A stretch of DNA of 64,000 nt, taken from contig NZ_KE557306.1 of the NCBI RefSeq assembly GCF_000442275.2, forward strand, positions 776,871 through 840,870, read 5' to 3'. This document shows positions 28,862-37,084 of this stretch, piece by piece. The stretch is from Litoreibacter arenae DSM 19593. GTDB lineage: Bacteria > Pseudomonadota > Alphaproteobacteria > Rhodobacterales > Rhodobacteraceae. The translations under genes and the position numbers were made by a program. Every line of letters begins with the position of its first letter. Position 1 is the first letter of the stretch. A model generated the notes under the pieces. It made no database searches. It was not told the origin of the DNA and saw only the letters and a list, made by a program, of their open reading frames with translations.

Positions 28862-29605
28862 TTGAGCCGGGTTTTCTTTCATCTGTCGGTTGTCATTTTT
28901 TTAACTCTCCTGTCACAACTCGGGGGGCTTGCTTGGATTGTCGCACTGTGTTTCCGCAAGCGCATTCTTGCGTTTGTCGCTGCCTACGCCACCTTGTCAG
29001 TGACCGCGCTTTGGGTGGCTCCTGTCATGGGTCGCGAGCCCTTGCCTTGCATCTCAGGCGACGCATTGAAGATGCAGTCGAAACTGTTTTGCGTCCTGAA
29101 CAGGCAATATGTGACTCCTGAACTCAAAGTTGTGCTGCACGAGTTCGCCAATCGTATGGAAAGTACCTTCCCCGACACTACGACGCGCATCCTCGACGCG
29201 AATTTTCCGTTCGTGTCCGGATTCCCGCTACTTCCGCATCTGTCACATAACGACGGGCGCAAAGTTGATCTGGCGTTCTATTATCAGGATGACAGCGGAT
29301 ATCTCCCTGATACTGCGAAATCGCCCATCGGCTACTTTGCATTCGAAGACGGGCCGACCGATTGCCCTCGAACGACGTTGAGCTTGAGATGGGATTTTGC
29401 CTGGCTGCAACCGTTCTGGCCGGACTATGAGCTGGAACCCTTGCGAATGACTGCGGCTTTGAAATGGCTTGGTTCAGACAATCGGATCGGGAAAGTGTTT
29501 ATCGAACCGCATCTTGCCGCGAGATTTAACGCCAGTAGTTCTCGGATCAGGTTTCAGGGTTGCCGAGCCGCTCGCCACGACGACCATCTCCACATCCAGC
29601 TTTAG
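28862..29605 (+). CDS. Membrane-anchored metallopeptidase-like protein (M15/MepA-like motifs)
   Basis: 247 aa from a TTG at 28862; no ATG or GTG is available in frame. Two N-terminal membrane segments (about 5-30 and 36-55) precede an outside-facing domain. LPHLSHNDGRKVDLAFYY gives candidate zinc ligands H129 and D136, and the C-terminal HDDHLHIQL gives H242 or H244. H...D...HxH is the pattern of LAS-type peptidases (VanX, MepA), which cut cell-wall peptides. No closer family was recognised. The region appears less GC-rich than its surroundings. It ends eight bases from the convergent caspase-like gene. Confidence 0.6.
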   Translation: MSRVFFHLSVVIFLTLLSQLGGLAWIVALCFRKRILAFVAAYATLSVTALWVAPVMGREPLPCISGDALKMQSKLFCVLNRQYVTPELKVVLHEFANRMESTFPDTTTRILDANFPFVSGFPLLPHLSHNDGRKVDLAFYYQDDSGYLPDTAKSPIGYFAFEDGPTDCPRTTLSLRWDFAWLQPFWPDYELEPLRMTAALKWLGSDNRIGKVFIEPHLAARFNASSSRIRFQGCRAARHDDHLHIQL

Positions 29606-29613
29606 CATTCTGC

Positions 29614-31233
29614 CTACTGGCAACGCTGCACATACAGGTCGCAGAACTTGCAGTTGCGGGCGTTGCTGAAGAAGTTGCCTTGCGAGCCGCGGCGGCAGGT
29701 ACGGGTGGCACATTGGCGGTTGGCGGCGCAAAATTGTTTGTACTTGGCCGCAGGCTTGGAGACTTTCGTTTGCGCGGGGGCCGGGGCGGGTGTCGGGGCG
29801 GGCGCAGGCCGGGCCACCTTGGGTGCCGCCGCCACGGGTTTCGGGCGGGTTCTGACCGGCGTTTTCGCCTTGGCCTTGGTGCGCGTCGCGGCGGGTTTCG
29901 CCGGGGCCACCCGCGCCGCCTGAGAGTTGCGCCATATGGCAAGCTCGTCTTCGCCGATCCGCGCACGCAACGCCGTTATCAGCGACAATGTCGGCTGCCC
30001 CCGCACGGGCAATGCTTCCTCACGCTCGAACACGCGGATCGCGGCCTTGGTCCTGCGGCCTGCCACCCCGTCGGCGCGGCCCAGACTGTGCCCCAGGGCC
30101 GACAGACGCTCCTGCATCTCCACAATCTCGTCGCGGGTCAGGGCGCGGTCGACCTCGATCTCCGGTTCCTCCGGCTCAAGCCGCACCTGCGGCTCCACAG
30201 GGGTCAGAACCTCGCCGCCTGCGCGTTTGATGCGGGCCCGCGCCAGCTCGGCAAAGAACCCCTCGGGGTATTTTTGCAGATAGGTTTGCAATTCCTCGAC
30301 CGCGTGTTGGTCGGAGATGGATTTCCAGAACACGATCTCGGCGGCGCTGGTGTCGGGGACATCCTGCACCACGTCTTCGGCGATCATCAACGCGGGCTGC
30401 GCTTCGGTGCCGCCGTCAGGGTCGTTGAGGTATATCTGGTCGGCCGACAGCGAGCCGTAGACGAACGGCTCCTGACGCCCGCCCGTGGCGTCGAGCACCT
30501 TGTCGCGCACCTGACGCATCATCAGGCCGACCTCCAGCTTGGGGGTCTTCAGCGACGAGATCAGCGCGTCCGCATAGGGACTGTTGCGCCCGTTGCCATC
30601 GGCGGCGGTCGTGCCTTCTTTCGCAGCGTAGGCCACAAGGGTGTTCTTCGACGGCTCTACCGCCGTCAACCCGCGCCCGATGGAGCGGTTCGGGTTGGTG
30701 CGCTTGATCGACGTCGCAAATGGGTTGTTGCGGCAGGCGTCGACGATGACCATGCTCAGCCGGTCCGCGCCGCTGGCGGCGAAGATCATCGTCTCCAGCT
30801 TCACCGCTTCGAAATTGATGTCGGAATCGGTTTCCAGCACCGCATCCACCGGCAGCAGGTAATTCTCGCGGTCGATCTCGATGCCGTGGCCCGCAAAATA
30901 GATCAGCGCCACATCGGCCTCGGTGGCGCGGCGGCGAAAGCCGCGCAGCGTGTCCAGCATGGAGCCTTGGGTCAGGTCGGTATGCAGCAAGACCTCGAAC
31001 CCGACCTGCTCCAACGCGGCGGCCAGATCCTGCGAGTCGTTGCGCGGGTTCTTCAACTCCGGCACGTTCTTGTAGGCAGCGTTGCCGATAATCAGGGCAA
31101 TGCGCTTGTCGGCTGCGTCCTGCGCGTAGGAAGGAAGACTGGCGATCAGGCAAAGCACAAGAATTGCTAACGTCCGGACGTGCCGGGCGGCGACAAGGAA
31201 CGGGGCAATCAGGGCTACGCTATAAACACTCAT
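29614..31233 (-). CDS. Secreted caspase-like (C14) protein with peptidoglycan-binding-like and Cys-rich domains
   Basis: 539 aa from the ATG at 31233; the frame runs back to a TTG at 31269. An N-terminal signal segment ends near SLPSYAQ. The caspase fold follows: KRIALIIGNAAYKNVPEL, catalytic H116 in YFAGHGIEI and catalytic C167 in VIVDACRNNPF. Residues about 365-430 resemble a peptidoglycan-binding repeat (MQERLSALGHSLGRADG, RRTKAAIRVFE). A Pro/Ala/Lys-rich linker leads to a short cysteine-rich tail with six cysteines. The active site looks intact. Bacterial orthocaspases cleave after basic residues; the target of this one is unknown. Confidence 0.88.
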   Translation of the reverse strand: MSVYSVALIAPFLVAARHVRTLAILVLCLIASLPSYAQDAADKRIALIIGNAAYKNVPELKNPRNDSQDLAAALEQVGFEVLLHTDLTQGSMLDTLRGFRRRATEADVALIYFAGHGIEIDRENYLLPVDAVLETDSDINFEAVKLETMIFAASGADRLSMVIVDACRNNPFATSIKRTNPNRSIGRGLTAVEPSKNTLVAYAAKEGTTAADGNGRNSPYADALISSLKTPKLEVGLMMRQVRDKVLDATGGRQEPFVYGSLSADQIYLNDPDGGTEAQPALMIAEDVVQDVPDTSAAEIVFWKSISDQHAVEELQTYLQKYPEGFFAELARARIKRAGGEVLTPVEPQVRLEPEEPEIEVDRALTRDEIVEMQERLSALGHSLGRADGVAGRRTKAAIRVFEREEALPVRGQPTLSLITALRARIGEDELAIWRNSQAARVAPAKPAATRTKAKAKTPVRTRPKPVAAAPKVARPAPAPTPAPAPAQTKVSKPAAKYKQFCAANRQCATRTCRRGSQGNFFSNARNCKFCDLYVQRCQ

Positions 31234-31356
31234 TGACGCAGGGTAACACGCGAAGCCGCTTGCCACCAAGAGCGGATGTTTGGACGCGGGTGGCCGAATA
31301 TATCCAAGGCCGGACCCATCTTATGTGGCATGACGGAGCTTTCGACCGGTCCACAC

Positions 31357-32274
31357 TCATTCAACTTGCGTCGAGACCTTGGTCAGTTCCTTCCGGCAGC
31401 GCTCCAGCAGGAAATCAATGAGGAGTCTCACCTTGTTGTCCTGCAACCTTCGATGCGGGTAGAGACATCCGAACATCGCGGGTTCGGGGGGTGTTTCCGG
31501 CAGGACCTCGACAAGCTCCCCGCGTTTCAGGTGCTCGGCCACGTCGAAGCGCGGCTTGTTGATGATGCCGCGTCCCGCCAGCGCCCATCCCGTCAGCACA
31601 TCCCCGTCATCGGAATCGTAGCTGCCGGAGACGTCCATCCGCTTGGGGCCTTCCGATGTTGAAAGCGTCCAGAACCATTCGGGAGAGCGCGGATAACGCA
31701 GCAGAAGGCAATTGTGACGCTTGAGATCATCGGGGGTTTGCGGCACGCCGAATTTTTCCAGATACGTGGGGGCGGCACATAAAAGGCGCGGGGTGTCCGT
31801 GATCTTGCGCAGCTTCAGGTTTGAATCCGGTGGCTGACCGACGAACAGCGCGACATCAAGGCCGTCTTCCAACAGGTCGACCTTGCGGTCTGACAGCCGT
31901 AGCCGCACCGAGACATCCGGATAAAGGTCAACGAAATCAGGGATAATCGGCGCAATCAGACGTTTGCCCACGCCAAGGGGCGCGGTGATCTGCACGGTGC
32001 CATGCGGGCTTTGCGAAAAGCCCGAGATTGCGGCTTCGGCGTCCTCGATGGATTGCACGACCTGACGCGCATGTTCGTAGAACGTCTGGCCGACTTCGGT
32101 GGGGGATAACTTGCGCGTGGTGCGGTTGAACAGGCGCACATCCAACCTGTTTTCCAGCTCCTTGATACGCTTGCTGGCGACCGCAGGCGTCAGCCGCAAG
32201 TCGCGGCCACCTGCGGTGATGCTGCCCAGTTCGACGACGCGCACGAAGACTCTGAGGCTTTCGACATAAGGCAA
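31357..32274 (-). CDS. LysR-family regulator divergent from xdhABC
   Basis: 305 aa. The N-terminal winged helix-turn-helix (FVRVVELGSITAGGRDLRLTPAVASKRIKELENRL) is followed by a two-lobed effector-binding domain (about 90-295). It belongs to the subgroup in which the first helix reads SLRVFVRV and the HTH ends VRLFNRTTRKLSPT. It is transcribed away from the xanthine dehydrogenase genes, and a strong palindrome lies between them, the usual LysR layout. Control of purine catabolism, with a purine intermediate as effector, is inferred from position. Confidence 0.9.
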   Translation of the reverse strand: MPYVESLRVFVRVVELGSITAGGRDLRLTPAVASKRIKELENRLDVRLFNRTTRKLSPTEVGQTFYEHARQVVQSIEDAEAAISGFSQSPHGTVQITAPLGVGKRLIAPIIPDFVDLYPDVSVRLRLSDRKVDLLEDGLDVALFVGQPPDSNLKLRKITDTPRLLCAAPTYLEKFGVPQTPDDLKRHNCLLLRYPRSPEWFWTLSTSEGPKRMDVSGSYDSDDGDVLTGWALAGRGIINKPRFDVAEHLKRGELVEVLPETPPEPAMFGCLYPHRRLQDNKVRLLIDFLLERCRKELTKVSTQVE

Positions 32275-32283
32275 GCGGCTCTC

Positions 32284-32309
32284 CTATTTTCAACGATTCG
32301 TTGAAATAG
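32284..32309. promoter_or_regulatory. Palindromic LysR-type operator candidate before xdhA
   Basis: TTTCAACGATTCGTTGAAA (32288-32306) is a perfect 9-bp inverted repeat about a single central base. The flanks extend it to CTAT and ATAG with one unpaired base. It contains the T-N11-A pattern of LysR sites. It lies 14 bases upstream of the lysR start and 92 bases before xdhA, fitting autoregulation plus activation of the operon. Confidence 0.65.
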
Positions 32310-32397
32310 CATAGCTGACTGCGCCGTATTTTATGAGGCGAAATGGGATCATACTGGGGACGACCGCAGAATCCCGATTGCGGCATGGGAGGATATA

Positions 32398-33855
32398 ATG
32401 ACAGCCAGATCCGAAATACGCTTCGTTCTGAACGACCGTGACGTCACCCTGGACCGCGTCGGCGCAAGCGACACGCTGCTCGACTTCTTGCGCATCGACC
32501 GCCGCCTGACGGGCACCAAGGAAGGCTGCGCCGAGGGCGATTGCGGCGCCTGCACCGTCCTTGTGGGCCGTTTGCAAAACGGCGTCCTGCGCTACGAGCC
32601 GGTGAACGCCTGTATCCGCCTGACCGCTTCGCTCGATGCCTGCCATGTCGTCTCGGTCGAATATCTGTCCGGCCCCGATGGCAAGCTGCATCCGGTTCAA
32701 CAGGCCATGGTCGAGCATCACGGCAGCCAGTGCGGCTTCTGCACGCCCGGCTTTGTGATGTCGCTCTACGCGCTCTGGATGGGCAATCCAGACCCGTCAG
32801 AGACCGAGATCGAGACAGCCCTTCAGGGCAACCTGTGCCGCTGCACCGGCTACGAGCCGATCATCAAGGCCGCGAAGGCTGCGACACAACTCGGCTCGCC
32901 AGCGGATGACGCTTTGGTGCGTGAGCGCACCGCAATGACAGAAAAACTGTCAAAGCTGTGCGATGGCCAGCGGGTTGAGGTTGCGCGGGGCAATAGCCGC
33001 TGCATCCTGCCGGCCTCGGTCGATGATCTGGCCGCGGTGCTGGAGCAGACCCCCGACGCCACGATAGTCGCCGGTGCCACTGATGTTGGCCTGTGGGTGA
33101 CCAAGTTCTTGCGCGATATCTCTCCGGTCGTGTTCCTCAACCATCTGGACGAGTTGCGCGCGCTTGAGGTCAGCGACGATGTGATCACCATGGGCGCGGG
33201 CGTCAGCTATGCCGACAGCCGCGACGTCATGGCCGCCGATTACCCGCATTTATCTGCGTTCTGGGACCGGATCGCAGGCTGGCAAATCCGCAGCATGGGA
33301 ACCATCGGCGGCAATGTCGCCAACGGCTCCCCCATCGGGGATACCCCGCCGGTCCTGATCGCGCTTGGGGCGTCGATCACGCTGCGTAAGGGCGGCACGC
33401 GTCGCGTCCTGCCTATTGAGGACTTCTTCATCGACTACGGCAAACAGGACAGGACCAAGGGCGAGTTCCTCGAGAGCATCTCCATCCCGCGCCCCGCCAG
33501 CAACGCCATTCACGCGGCCTACAAGATTTCCAAGCGTCGGGACGAGGACATCTCGTCCGTCTGTGCCGCGTTCAATGTCACCGTTGGGGACGGCAAGATC
33601 ACCGACGCGCGGATTGCGTTTGGCGGGATGGCCGCCACCCCCAAACGGGCGAGCCATGCCGAGGCCGCGCTGGTTGGCGCTGCGTGGAGCGAAGCGGCGC
33701 TCATCGCAGCCGCGTCAAAACTCGGTGAGGATTTCAGCCCGCTGACCGATTGGCGGGCGTCGTCCGAATACCGCCTGCAAGTGTCCAGAAACCTGTTCCG
33801 CAAGTTCTGGCTCGACCAGCAGGGCGACGCCGCAACAGACCGCCTCAGCGCATAA
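32398..33855 (+). CDS. xdhA: Xanthine dehydrogenase small subunit (2Fe-2S and FAD)
   Basis: 485 aa. The N-terminal plant-type ferredoxin domain has C44, C49, C52 and C72. The second 2Fe-2S domain has C112, C115, C147 and C149 (QCGFCTPGF, LCRCTGYEP). The C-terminal half is the FAD-binding domain (TIVAGATDVGLWVTK, GTIGGNVANGSPIGDTPP). It passes electrons from the molybdenum centre in XdhB to NAD. A GGGAGG ribosome site lies just upstream of the ATG. First gene of the purine operon. Confidence 0.95.
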   Translation: MTARSEIRFVLNDRDVTLDRVGASDTLLDFLRIDRRLTGTKEGCAEGDCGACTVLVGRLQNGVLRYEPVNACIRLTASLDACHVVSVEYLSGPDGKLHPVQQAMVEHHGSQCGFCTPGFVMSLYALWMGNPDPSETEIETALQGNLCRCTGYEPIIKAAKAATQLGSPADDALVRERTAMTEKLSKLCDGQRVEVARGNSRCILPASVDDLAAVLEQTPDATIVAGATDVGLWVTKFLRDISPVVFLNHLDELRALEVSDDVITMGAGVSYADSRDVMAADYPHLSAFWDRIAGWQIRSMGTIGGNVANGSPIGDTPPVLIALGASITLRKGGTRRVLPIEDFFIDYGKQDRTKGEFLESISIPRPASNAIHAAYKISKRRDEDISSVCAAFNVTVGDGKITDARIAFGGMAATPKRASHAEAALVGAAWSEAALIAAASKLGEDFSPLTDWRASSEYRLQVSRNLFRKFWLDQQGDAATDRLSA

Positions 33856-33868
33856 GGGAGAGATTGCC

Positions 33869-36193
33869 ATGAACATTCAAAAGCCATCCCGTGCCACCAT
33901 CAAAGGCGGCGTCAGCAAGGACCTGCGCCACGACAGCGCGATCAAGCACGTCACCGGCCGCGCCGAATATTGCGACGACATCGCGGAGCCTTTGGGCACG
34001 CTGCACGCCTATCTGGGGTTGTCCACCAAGGCCCATGCGCGGCTTAGCGACGTGGACCTCAGCGCCGTTCGCGCAGCCCCCGGTGTGATCGGCGTTTTGA
34101 CGGCGGATGATATTCCGGGCGTCAATGATGTGTCCCCGACAGGGCGCAATGACGAGCCCATCTTCGCCACCGACAAAGTGGAATTCTGGGGCCAGCCGAT
34201 GTTTGCCGTTGTCGCCGAAACCCGCGACGCCGCGCGGCGCGCCGCCAAGCTGGCGCAGGTAAGCTACGAAGAACTGCCCCACGCACTTGACCCCGAAGCG
34301 GCCCAAGCGGCGGATATGGGCTACGTGACCCCGCCGCTGACCCTGAAACGGGGCGAGGCGCGCAGCGCGATGGAGAACGCAGCCCACCGCATCAAGGGCA
34401 AGATGCGCGTGGGCGGGCAGGACCATATGTATCTCGAAGGCCATATCGCCTTCGCCATCCCCGGCGAGGATGACGATGTGGTCGTCCATTCCTCGACCCA
34501 GCACCCTTCCGAGGCGCAGCATATGGTCGCCCATGTTCTGGGCGTGCCGTCCAACGCTGTCGTCATCAACGTGCGCCGCATGGGCGGCGGGTTCGGGGGC
34601 AAGGAAACCCAGATGAACCTGTTTTGCGCGGTAGCGGCGGTGGCGGCGAAGAAATGGAATCGCGCGGTCAAAATCCGCCCCGACCGCGACGACGATATGT
34701 CCGCGACAGGCAAGCGCCATGACTTCGTGATCGACTATGAGGTGGGCTTTGACGACAACGGCGTGATTGAGGCCGTCACCGGCGAGTTCGCCGCGCGCTG
34801 CGGGTTTTCCTCTGACCTGTCCGGCCCCGTCACGGACCGCGCGCTGTTTCATGCCGACAACGCCTATTACTACCCCAACGTGCTGCTGAACTCGCACCCG
34901 ATGAAGACCAACACGGTCTCCAACACCGCGTTTCGCGGGTTTGGCGGCCCGCAAGGCGTCATCGCCGCCGAGCGGATCATGGAGGAGATCGCCTACCATC
35001 GCGGGCTCGACAGCCTTGAGGTGCGCAAGCGCAATTTTTACGGCGAGGACGGACGTGATGTGACGCCCTATCACCAGACGGTCGAGGACAACATCGCGCC
35101 GCGTATCTGTCAGGAGCTGGAGGACAAGGCCGACTATCAGGCGCGACGTCAGGCGGTTCTCGACTGGAACGCCAAGGGCGGCACCATCCGCAAGGGCATC
35201 GCGCTGACGCCGGTGAAGTTCGGCATTTCCTTCACCGCCACCTGGTACAACCAAGCGGGCGCGTTGCTGCACATCTACTCGGACGGCTCGATCCATCTAA
35301 ACCATGGCGGCACCGAGATGGGGCAGGGGCTGAACACCAAGATCGCACAGGTGGTGGCGGACGCGTTTCAGGTCGATTTCGACACCATCAAGATCACCAA
35401 GACCACGACCGAGAAGGTGCCCAACACGTCTGCGACGGCGGCGTCGTCGGGGTCCGACCTGAACGGAATGGCGGCGCAGGACGCTGCAAGACAGATCAAG
35501 GAACGGCTGGTCGCATTTGCCGCCGAGCATTGGAACACCGATGCTGGCCATGTGCGATTTCTGCCCAATGCGGTGCAGGTGGGTGACGAGATCATTTCCT
35601 TCCCTGATTTCATCAAGCAGGCCTATATGGCCCGCGTCCACCTGTCCGCAGCAGGGTTTTACAAGACGCCGAAAATCCACTGGAACCGTGACACCGGGCA
35701 GGGCCGCCCGTTCTACTACTACGCCTATGGCGCGGCGTGCTCGGAGGTGTCGGTCGACACTTTGACCGGCGAATACCGGGTGGAGCGGACGGATATCCTG
35801 CATGACGTCGGCAAGTCGCTGAACCCGATCATTGATATCGGCCAGATCGAAGGCGCGTTTATTCAGGGCATGGGCTGGCTCACCACCGAGGAGCTTTGGT
35901 GGGACAGCGCGGGCCAGTTGCGCACCCATGCGCCGTCCACCTACAAGATCCCGCTCGCCTCCGACCGCCCGCGTGTTTTCAACGTGGAGCTTGCCAAGTG
36001 GTCCGAGAACAAGGAGCACACGATCAAGCGATCCAAGGCCGTGGGCGAGCCGCCCTTCATGCTGGGTATTTCGGTGTTCGAGGCCTTGTCCCATGCGGTC
36101 GCAAGCGTTGACGACTACAAGACCTGCCCCCGCCTTGACGCGCCCGCCACGCCGGAGCGGGTGTTGATGGCGATCGAACGCTTGCGGGGTTGA
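33869..36193 (+). CDS. xdhB: Xanthine dehydrogenase large, molybdopterin-binding subunit
   Basis: 774 aa subunit that oxidises hypoxanthine and xanthine to urate. Visible motifs: GRAEYCDDI at the start, GQDHMYLEGHIAFA, RMGGGFGGKETQ for cofactor contact, FRGFGGPQGV with an active-site arginine, the HGGTEMGQGLNTKI loop, and GEPPFMLGISVFEAL with the catalytic glutamate. Length and order fit bacterial XdhB. It lies 13 bases after xdhA and is followed by the cofactor-maturation gene xdhC. Confidence 0.96.
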   Translation: MNIQKPSRATIKGGVSKDLRHDSAIKHVTGRAEYCDDIAEPLGTLHAYLGLSTKAHARLSDVDLSAVRAAPGVIGVLTADDIPGVNDVSPTGRNDEPIFATDKVEFWGQPMFAVVAETRDAARRAAKLAQVSYEELPHALDPEAAQAADMGYVTPPLTLKRGEARSAMENAAHRIKGKMRVGGQDHMYLEGHIAFAIPGEDDDVVVHSSTQHPSEAQHMVAHVLGVPSNAVVINVRRMGGGFGGKETQMNLFCAVAAVAAKKWNRAVKIRPDRDDDMSATGKRHDFVIDYEVGFDDNGVIEAVTGEFAARCGFSSDLSGPVTDRALFHADNAYYYPNVLLNSHPMKTNTVSNTAFRGFGGPQGVIAAERIMEEIAYHRGLDSLEVRKRNFYGEDGRDVTPYHQTVEDNIAPRICQELEDKADYQARRQAVLDWNAKGGTIRKGIALTPVKFGISFTATWYNQAGALLHIYSDGSIHLNHGGTEMGQGLNTKIAQVVADAFQVDFDTIKITKTTTEKVPNTSATAASSGSDLNGMAAQDAARQIKERLVAFAAEHWNTDAGHVRFLPNAVQVGDEIISFPDFIKQAYMARVHLSAAGFYKTPKIHWNRDTGQGRPFYYYAYGAACSEVSVDTLTGEYRVERTDILHDVGKSLNPIIDIGQIEGAFIQGMGWLTTEELWWDSAGQLRTHAPSTYKIPLASDRPRVFNVELAKWSENKEHTIKRSKAVGEPPFMLGISVFEALSHAVASVDDYKTCPRLDAPATPERVLMAIERLRG

Positions 36194-36197
36194 GCCG

Positions 36198-37040
36198 GTG
36201 TCGGTCTCCGAATTCCTCGCCAACCACCGCAAGGTGATCCTTGTCCGCCTGACCGAGGTGCGCGGCTCGTCGCCGCGTGAGGCGGGGGCGCAGATGTTTG
36301 TAGCTTCGGATGGGCTCCACGGCACCATCGGTGGCGGGCAGTTGGAATACATGGCGATCGACAAGGCGCGGGCGATGCTGCGTTCGGGACGCGAGGCGGA
36401 AGTGATGGACGTCCCGTTGGGGCCTGAGATTGGCCAATGCTGCGGCGGGCGCGTGGTCGTGCGCTTGGCGCAAATGACCGATGCGGACCGCATGGACGCC
36501 TGCGCGCGCGACGCGCGGGACGTGGCAGAGCGTCCTCATGTCTACATCCTTGGCGCAGGCCATGTCGGCCGCGCCTTGGCGCGTTTCTGCCAGTTGTTGC
36601 CCGTGCGCTGCATCCTGATCGACGCGCGGCAGGAAGAGCTGTCCCTGACCGACGCAAAGGTCGAAACGCGCCTGTCCGCCATGGCGGAAGCCGATATCCG
36701 CGACGCGCCTGCGGGCAGCGCCTTTGTCGTGCTGACCCACGATCACGCGCTTGATTTCCTTTTGACCTCCGAGGCGCTGGACCGCGGCGACGCGGCCTAT
36801 GTGGGGCTGATCGGGTCAGCCACCAAACGGGTGAAGTTCTCGCGCTATCACGCCTCGCATTCGGACACGAAAGACATCAGCGGTCTGACCTGCCCCATCG
36901 GGGCAAATGCCAGCGCCGACAAACGACCAGAAATCATCGCAGCCTTTGTTGCGGCGGAAGTCATGACCTGTCTCACCAAATCGGTGGACCAAAAAACGCT
37001 GGCAACGACCCAGCAGAAAAATCCTGCGCATATCGTCTGA
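36198..37040 (+). CDS. xdhC: Xanthine dehydrogenase accessory protein XdhC
   Basis: 280 aa from a GTG four bases after xdhB. XdhC binds molybdenum cofactor, promotes its sulfuration and inserts it into XdhB. The N-terminal part has VRLTEVRGSSPREAGAQM, GTIGGGQLEY and GPEIGQCCGGRV with the paired cysteines. The C-terminal half is Rossmann-like (VYILGAGHVGRALARF) and ends with YVGLIGSATKRVKF and GLTCPIG. All standard motifs are present. Confidence 0.95.
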   Translation: MSVSEFLANHRKVILVRLTEVRGSSPREAGAQMFVASDGLHGTIGGGQLEYMAIDKARAMLRSGREAEVMDVPLGPEIGQCCGGRVVVRLAQMTDADRMDACARDARDVAERPHVYILGAGHVGRALARFCQLLPVRCILIDARQEELSLTDAKVETRLSAMAEADIRDAPAGSAFVVLTHDHALDFLLTSEALDRGDAAYVGLIGSATKRVKFSRYHASHSDTKDISGLTCPIGANASADKRPEIIAAFVAAEVMTCLTKSVDQKTLATTQQKNPAHIV

Positions 37041-37084
37041 GGAGGCCGATGCGGGGGGCAAAAATCAAAGGGAGGAAACCCGAA

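Noticed and set aside
33845..35296. 483-codon minus-strand frame opposite xdhB
   Set aside because: XdhB motifs are unambiguous on the plus strand; the opposite frame is only an effect of codon bias.
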